Part shown: positions 59,503-64,000 of the stretch, one piece after another | Numbering within the stretch: the stretch's first letter is position 1 | How the letters are laid out: every line of letters starts with the position of its first letter | NCBI RefSeq assembly: GCF_014637725.1 | Contig: NZ_BMFC01000004.1 | Location: 1-64,000 of the forward strand | Direction: 5' to 3' | Length of the DNA stretch: 64,000 bases | Source of the DNA: Marivita lacus | GTDB lineage: Bacteria > Pseudomonadota > Alphaproteobacteria > Rhodobacterales > Rhodobacteraceae | Notes under the pieces: generated by a model | What the model saw: the letters and a program-made list of their open reading frames with translations, nothing else | Database searches by the model: none | Told to the model about the DNA's origin: nothing | Made by a program: the position numbers and the translations under genes

Positions 59503-60594
59503 TTAGTCACTTGAGTCGGGCTTTGAAACCGATTTCTTGAGTGCGGCCACATCCGCGATCAGGCGCGGCAGGCGGCGCAATTGCCTGTAGAGGTCAAGCT
59601 GCGTGTCCATCTTCATCGCCGGGTAACCCAGCATCACCCGCCCCGCAGGCACGTTGGACAGCACCTTGGTGGCGCCGCCAGTGATGACATTGTCGCCGAT
59701 AAAGAGGTTGTCACTGACCCCGGTCTGACCGCCCAGCACCACGTTGTTGCCGATGCGGCTCGATCCGGCGATGCCGACCTGCGCGCAGATCAGGCAGTCA
59801 TTGCCGATCACCACGTTGTGGCCGATCTGGGCAAGGTTGTCGAACTTGCAGCCGTTGCCGATCTGCGTGGCGCGCACCGTGCCCCGGTCAATGCAGCTGT
59901 TGGCACCCAATTCCACATCGTCGCCGATCACGACTCCGCCCAGCGAATGGATGCGGGCATAGCTTTGCGCGGTGGCGCCCGCCTGATCCCCCAGCGTTTC
60001 GCGGACCTTTTCTGCGGCTGATGGTTCCGGCGTGACAAAGGAAAACCCGTCCGCACCCACAGTTGCGCCGAAATGCGCAATGAAGCGGTCGCCGATGGTG
60101 ACATCGTGGCCGATCCGCACACCGGGATGCAACAGCGCGCCCTGCCCGATCCGCGCGCCCCGCCCGACAAACACCTGCGCGCCGATCACCGACCCTGCGC
60201 CGATCACCGCATCCGCTCCGATCACCGCAAACGGACCAACGGACACGCCCTCGGCCAGTGTCGCGGTCGGGTCGATCACGGCAGTGGGGTGGATCCCAAC
60301 GCCATAGCCCGCACCCGCATCCATCATCGCAGACAGGCCCGACATGGCATAGCGCGGGCGCGGCGCGAGCAAGGCTGCCGACAGGCCCAAAGCCTGCCAA
60401 TCCGCACCGGCCCAGAGCATCGCAGCGCGGGCGCGCCCATCGGCCAACTGGGTTGCAAATTCGGGTTTCATCGCCAGTGCGAGGTCGTACGCGCGCGCCT
60501 GCGACGGTTCGGCAACAGCGGACACCGACAGTGATGTGTCGCCCTCGGCGCGGATGCCAAGGGCGGCTGCGATCTCAGCAATGGTAAAGGGCAT
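59503..60594 (-). CDS. lpxD: UDP-3-O-acylglucosamine N-acyltransferase
   Basis: The product is 363 residues from the ATG at 60594 ([19 protein letters not shown]); two residues more are possible. The uridine-binding N-terminal domain (about 1-100) is followed by the left-handed beta helix of hexapeptide repeats (about 105-315) such as [20 protein letters not shown]. The catalytic His is likely in [14 protein letters not shown] short helical C-terminus follows. It adds the N-linked hydroxyacyl chain in lipid A synthesis. It lies 29 bases after the transpeptidase gene and precedes acp and the ketoacyl synthase gene. Confidence 0.95.
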   Translation of the reverse strand: MPFTIAEIAAALGIRAEGDTSLSVSAVAEPSQARAYDLALAMKPEFATQLADGRARAAMLWAGADWQALGLSAALLAPRPRYAMSGLSAMMDAGAGYGVGIHPTAVIDPTATLAEGVSVGPFAVIGADAVIGAGSVIGAQVFVGRGARIGQGALLHPGVRIGHDVTIGDRFIAHFGATVGADGFSFVTPEPSAAEKVRETLGDQAGATAQSYARIHSLGGVVIGDDVELGANSCIDRGTVRATQIGNGCKFDNLAQIGHNVVIGNDCLICAQVGIAGSSRIGNNVVLGGQTGVSDNLFIGDNVITGGATKVLSNVPAGRVMLGYPAMKMDTQLDLYRQLRRLPRLIADVAALKKSVSKPDSSD

Positions 60595-60623
60595 GCACAC
60601 CTCCGGCCTGATTGGCCGAAGGT

Positions 60624-62234
60624 CTAGCTGCGAACGCCGCCGATCTCCACCCCTGCCGCGCTGAGCGCATCCCAGATTTCGGCGTCACGTCCGTAGATGT
60701 CGCGGCGGAACTGGGTGTGGCCCTTGGCGGTGGTAAAGGCGGTGCGGTAGATCAGATGCACGGGCACGGGGTTATCCAGATTGACCCGTGTTTCGGTCCC
60801 GCTTCGCAGGCGCGACTGGAAAAAACCCTCGGGGTCGGAGGTCTGTGCCGCCAGCAGAGCATAGGCGAAGTCATGCGGATCGTTCAGACGAACGCAGCCG
60901 TGGCTGTAGGTCCGCACCTCGTGCGAGAACAGGCTTTTTGCAGGCGTGTCATGCAGATAGATGTTGTACTTGTTGGGGAACATGAACTTGACGCTGCCCA
61001 AGGCGTTGTTCGGCCCCGGACGCTGGCGCATCGAGAACGGGAAGCTGCGTTCGGTGAAGCGCGCGAAACTCTGGTTGCGGCCGACCACGCGACCCCGGCT
61101 GTCCACGATTTCCAGATGCGACACCGCGCCGGGATTGTTGCGCAGCTTGGGCAGGTATTCCCCGACGATGATCGAGCGCGGCACGAACCAGCTGGGGTTG
61201 ATGACCATGTGGTCCATCTCGTCGGAAAACTCGGGCGTCTGGCGGTCGCGTTCCTGATGGCCGATCACCGAACGGGTCTCGAAGGTCAACTTGCCGTCAT
61301 CAAAGATTCGGGCGTTGAAATCCGTGAGGTTCACGAGGATGTGCCGCTGTCCCAGACCGCCGGGCATGTTGATCCAGCGTTCGCGCTCCATCGCGACGAT
61401 CACGGATTTGAGCCGGTCCTGCGGCGTGGTGTTGATCTGGTCGAGCGTTGAGCCGCCTGCGATGCCATCGACTTCGAGACCGTGGTTTTCCTGGAACAGG
61501 CGCACGGCTTCTGTGATCGACGCATCATAGCGCGCGGTCACGGTCCGGTCGAGATAGCCCATCGCGATCAGACGGTCGCGCAACGCCACCACACCGGCCC
61601 CCGTGTCGCCCGGTTCGAACTTGCCCGAGGGCACGGTTACCCCCCAGCCGCCATGGGCGATGGTGTTCTCGAGCCGCAACTTGGCCCCCATCAGGCGCGC
61701 ATATTCCGGCGTCTGCGGGGCCAGCGCGCCAAGAAAGGCGCGCGGCGTGTCCGACATCAGGCCATCGAGGTAGTAGCTGGTTTCGCGCAGCGGGATCTCA
61801 CGCACGATCTCGGCGCGCACCCGGCGGGGGTTGTCGATCACGCCCGTCTGCAGGTCGCGGGCAAAATCGAGGTACAGTTCGGTCAGCGCCACTTCGAGCG
61901 ATCCGCGGTCGTATGCGCTGCGTACCGAGGCCATGCGCGACAGGATCGCTTCGGCGTTGTACTTGCTGGCAGGCAAGCCGTGATGGCCCGCCATGCTCAG
62001 CGCTTCGATCAGCGCGGTGCGCCGTTCCAGATCGGCTTGGGTGCCCCCCGTCCAGATCGGTTCGAACCCGCGTTCGCGGTAGAAGGCGGCGATCTGGTCA
62101 TCCCCGGACACGTTTTCAGCCACGGCCTGATGGAACGCCGTCACCTGCACGGCACCGGCACCTTGCGGTGCGAGGGTGCTGGTCGCCAGCAAGGCAATCA
62201 CTGCTGCGCCGCGCAAAAACGTCCGGTGGGTCAT
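60624..62234 (-). CDS. L,D-transpeptidase (YcbB/LdtD-like)
   Basis: The product is 536 residues. The signal peptide is [29 protein letters not shown] peptidoglycan-binding domain (about 207-266, [22 protein letters not shown] and [14 protein letters not shown]) precedes the YkuD catalytic domain (about 296-460). The catalytic motif is [11 protein letters not shown] stretch with Cys447 and His445, and YLHDTP at 426-431. It makes 3-3 crosslinks in the cell wall. It begins the operon with lpxD, acp and a ketoacyl synthase, and is divergent from a MepK-like gene. Confidence 0.94.
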   Translation of the reverse strand: MTHRTFLRGAAVIALLATSTLAPQGAGAVQVTAFHQAVAENVSGDDQIAAFYRERGFEPIWTGGTQADLERRTALIEALSMAGHHGLPASKYNAEAILSRMASVRSAYDRGSLEVALTELYLDFARDLQTGVIDNPRRVRAEIVREIPLRETSYYLDGLMSDTPRAFLGALAPQTPEYARLMGAKLRLENTIAHGGWGVTVPSGKFEPGDTGAGVVALRDRLIAMGYLDRTVTARYDASITEAVRLFQENHGLEVDGIAGGSTLDQINTTPQDRLKSVIVAMERERWINMPGGLGQRHILVNLTDFNARIFDDGKLTFETRSVIGHQERDRQTPEFSDEMDHMVINPSWFVPRSIIVGEYLPKLRNNPGAVSHLEIVDSRGRVVGRNQSFARFTERSFPFSMRQRPGPNNALGSVKFMFPNKYNIYLHDTPAKSLFSHEVRTYSHGCVRLNDPHDFAYALLAAQTSDPEGFFQSRLRSGTETRVNLDNPVPVHLIYRTAFTTAKGHTQFRRDIYGRDAEIWDALSAAGVEIGGVRS

Positions 62235-62589
62235 CCAATGTCTCCCAAGTTACGTGATACCAACGAAAAATATCGCCTTACCGTTCCCCATCGTCTTGCC
62301 GCCCAAAGAGAGTGTCCATTCACAAAATGTTTGGTTTCGCGTTTTAAGAGCGACCTGAGGCACCGGTGCATCGGCCGGTTCGGCACCGCGAGCGGGTATA
62401 GAGTAACTTTAACACAGTTTGGTGATTTAAGCAGGAACTTGCCGAAAACCCTTGATCGGGAATTTTCCCGGGAACTTTCGGTTTTTTTGGGATTCGGGAT
62501 GTGTCATAGTTTCTGCACGGTACGGACTCGGCAGGCCCACGGAACGGCGCGGGCAACAGGAACATCGAAAACGGGACAGGCACTTTTCA
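62235..62589. other. Divergent regulatory region between transpeptidase and MepK-like genes
   Basis: This 355-base gap has lower GC than the genes on either side and no supported gene. It must hold two divergent promoters. In its right half lies a terminator-like structure (62442-62488) on the plus strand, 100 bases before the MepK-like start. Confidence 0.5.
62442..62488 (+). terminator. Terminator-like hairpin in the leader of the MepK-like gene
   Basis: CCGAAA (62442-62447) pairs with TTTCGG (62476-62481), with a GGGAA-TTTT-CCC inner hairpin, and TTTTTTT follows (62482-62488). It could end a small RNA from the region or act as an attenuator before the gene. Confidence 0.55.
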
Positions 62590-63159
62590 ATGACTGATAC
62601 GGTATCTGGCGGCTTTACGCGCCGTGCTTTGCTGGGCGCATTTGCGGCAACGGCAGTCACTGCGGCACCAACCTTTGCGAATGCAGCAGGTTTCCTGCGC
62701 GGTGGGGGCGATATCCGACGGATCAAGATGTATTCGGGCCGCACCGGTGAACGGATCGACATGATCTACTGGATCGAGGGCGATTACATCGCGGACGCCA
62801 TCAAGGAAGTGCATCACTTCATGCGCGATTGGCGCACCGATGACGTGAAATACATCGATCTGCGCACCATCGACATCATGGCAGCGGCGCACAACATGCT
62901 GGATGTGTCCGAACCCTACATGCTTCTGAGCGGCTATCGCAGCCCGCAAACCAATGCCATGCTGCGCAGCCGCAGTTCCGGCGTTGCCAAGAATTCGCTC
63001 CATCTCAAGGGTCAGGCAGCCGATTTGCGCCTCAACTCGCGGTCTGTCAGCCAGATGGCGCGGGCGGCAGCGGCGTGTCAGGCGGGCGGTGTCGGTCGCT
63101 ATTCGGGGTCGAACTTTGTCCATATGGATTGCGGCCCGGTGCGCGTCTGGGGCGGCTGA
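62590..63159 (+). CDS. DUF882 murein endopeptidase (MepK/YcbK-like)
   Basis: The product is 189 residues. A twin-arginine-like signal (FTRRALLGAFAATAVTAAP, Arg11-Arg12) gives export. The M15-type zinc site shows His138 and Asp145 in NSLHLKGQAADLRL and His178 in NFVHMDCGPVRVW; LLSGYRSPQTNAML is also typical. In E. coli MepK (YcbK) is encoded next to the L,D-transpeptidase YcbB and cuts 3-3 crosslinks. Here it is divergent from the L,D-transpeptidase gene, so the making and breaking enzymes are again paired. Confidence 0.93.
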   Translation: MTDTVSGGFTRRALLGAFAATAVTAAPTFANAAGFLRGGGDIRRIKMYSGRTGERIDMIYWIEGDYIADAIKEVHHFMRDWRTDDVKYIDLRTIDIMAAAHNMLDVSEPYMLLSGYRSPQTNAMLRSRSSGVAKNSLHLKGQAADLRLNSRSVSQMARAAAACQAGGVGRYSGSNFVHMDCGPVRVWGG

Positions 63160-63189
63160 CCCCGTCTCACCGATACGCCACGTAATGCA

Positions 63190-63213
63190 AAAGGCTGCCA
63201 TGAGGCAGCCTTT
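63190..63213. terminator. Bidirectional terminator after MepK-like gene
   Basis: AAAGGCTGCC (63190-63199) and GGCAGCCTTT (63204-63213) make a 10-bp stem with an ATGA loop, followed by TTTG-like sequence on each side. It separates the MepK-like gene from the convergent beta-barrel gene. Confidence 0.85.
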
Positions 63214-63257
63214 GTCGTTTCCGGTGGACCGCACGGGGGCCGAAGCCCCCGCCCCGA

Positions 63258-64000
63258 TCAGAACGTCATCTTGTAGGTCACGGCCCCTGTAAAGCCGCGC
63301 GCGCCGTCCAGCCCGATGGAGCTGCTGCCGGACAGGCTCAGGAACGCGCCCGATCCCATCTCCTTGACCACCGATCCGCCGATATACCCCCATGTCTGAT
63401 CCGGGCGCGGTGCGGACACGCTGCCCAGCGTATCGGCGTTCGGACCGAGCGACACGACGAGCGGATCGTCGTTGAAGTCATGTTCGATGGAGCCGCGCAG
63501 GTTGAACACAAGCCCGTCCATGTTGGCGGGCGAAAAGATCGCCGACAGCCCCGCGGTGATCCGGCTCGATTCGTACTCGGTGTCGCCGTAGGACAGGCTT
63601 GCCGCGCCGTCGGATTCGGTGAACCCGTCGACCGAGACCTTTTCCCATGTGTAATGCGCAAACGGGTTCAGGCGCGTGGTGCCGTTCACCGAATAGAGTG
63701 CCCCACCGCCAATGCGGGCAAAGCGGTAGCTGCCGTCAGTGTCGGCGGTGTAGGTTTCGGTCGCCGGTCCAAGCGCAAAGCTGCGGGTGATGTCATCGAC
63801 CTGCATCGTGCCGCCGCCGAAGGCCGCGTTGACGTAATACTTGGGCGACAGGGCGACCTGACCGAACACGACGCCGATCATCAGGTCGCTGTCAAAGCCG
63901 CCCGCGTCATTGTCGAAATCCACCTCTCCGGCGTCAAAGCTGAGGCCCGCGCCGATGGTGGCGTTCGGTGCCACGGCAATATCGGCGCCCAGCTTGAGCA
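63258..64000 (-). CDS. Autotransporter-type outer membrane beta barrel (C-terminal part)
   Basis: The gene runs past the window edge; 247 residues are visible. They are built of alternating amphipathic strands such as KYYVNAAFGGGTMQVDDI, RFARIGGGALYSV, FAHYTWEKVSVDGFTES and TWGYIGGSVVKEMGSGAF, ending with an aromatic KMTF as needed for outer membrane insertion by Bam. This is the autotransporter beta-domain pattern; the passenger or catalytic part must lie outside the window. It converges on the MepK-like gene. Confidence 0.85.
   Translation of the reverse strand, partial: LKLGADIAVAPNATIGAGLSFDAGEVDFDNDAGGFDSDLMIGVVFGQVALSPKYYVNAAFGGGTMQVDDITRSFALGPATETYTADTDGSYRFARIGGGALYSVNGTTRLNPFAHYTWEKVSVDGFTESDGAASLSYGDTEYESSRITAGLSAIFSPANMDGLVFNLRGSIEHDFNDDPLVVSLGPNADTLGSVSAPRPDQTWGYIGGSVVKEMGSGAFLSLSGSSSIGLDGARGFTGAVTYKMTF

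Overview
The window looks like chromosomal DNA of a GC-rich marine alphaproteobacterium of the Rhodobacteraceae (Roseobacter group). The pointers are DMSP demethylase (dmdA) beside acrylyl-CoA reductase (acuI), the trgA-trgB-cysK tellurite-resistance locus first named in Rhodobacter, a circularly permuted two-piece tmRNA typical of alphaproteobacteria, SspB, DUF2852, DUF4169, DUF1194 and a creatinase. No rRNA, CRISPR array, insertion sequence or obvious prophage structural gene was seen.

Bases 1-4370 look acquired. Two overlapping unknown genes on the minus strand (one cut by the window edge) face a tightly overlapping cassette of a small ORF, DUF2924, a large serine recombinase and a helix-turn-helix protein, and a DUF3883 nuclease-fold protein converges on it. 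A tRNA-Ser(GGA) with its terminator separates this from ordinary chromosome.

Bases 4900-12250 are one dense minus-strand run: cfa, trgA, trgB, cysK, a DUF3772/MscS channel, an AlaX-type editing protein and a small membrane protein, mostly coupled by 4-base overlaps. Photolyase, a class V aminotransferase, a BCCT transporter, a UspA protein, acuI and dmdA follow up to 19.9 kb and form a DMSP uptake and catabolism neighbourhood. A DUF2182-DUF1326-DinB operon is divergent from a FadR-type regulator across a perfect palindrome. Then come ccdA, a TusA protein, RNase E, YbaK, DUF2852, RDD and creatinase.

From 30 to 50 kb the window is mixed housekeeping: a small RHH/DUF4169 pair, fumC, sspB, two DUF1194 proteins, a zinc alcohol dehydrogenase, ssrA on the minus strand, an overlapping hydrolase-cytochrome P450 pair, class I aldolase, DUF924, an MFS permease, queA, a large AsmA/YhdP-like protein, bcp, DUF455, and an M23 peptidase overlapping a bactofilin gene.

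From 50 to 64 kb there are an EamA transporter, an amino-acid ABC importer, glnE, an orphan protein and an envelope cluster. That cluster is an operon of L,D-transpeptidase, lpxD, acyl carrier protein and ketoacyl synthase, divergent from a MepK-like DUF882 endopeptidase. An autotransporter-type beta barrel runs off the right edge.

All calls rest on reading the sequence and recalling family features. No database search was run.
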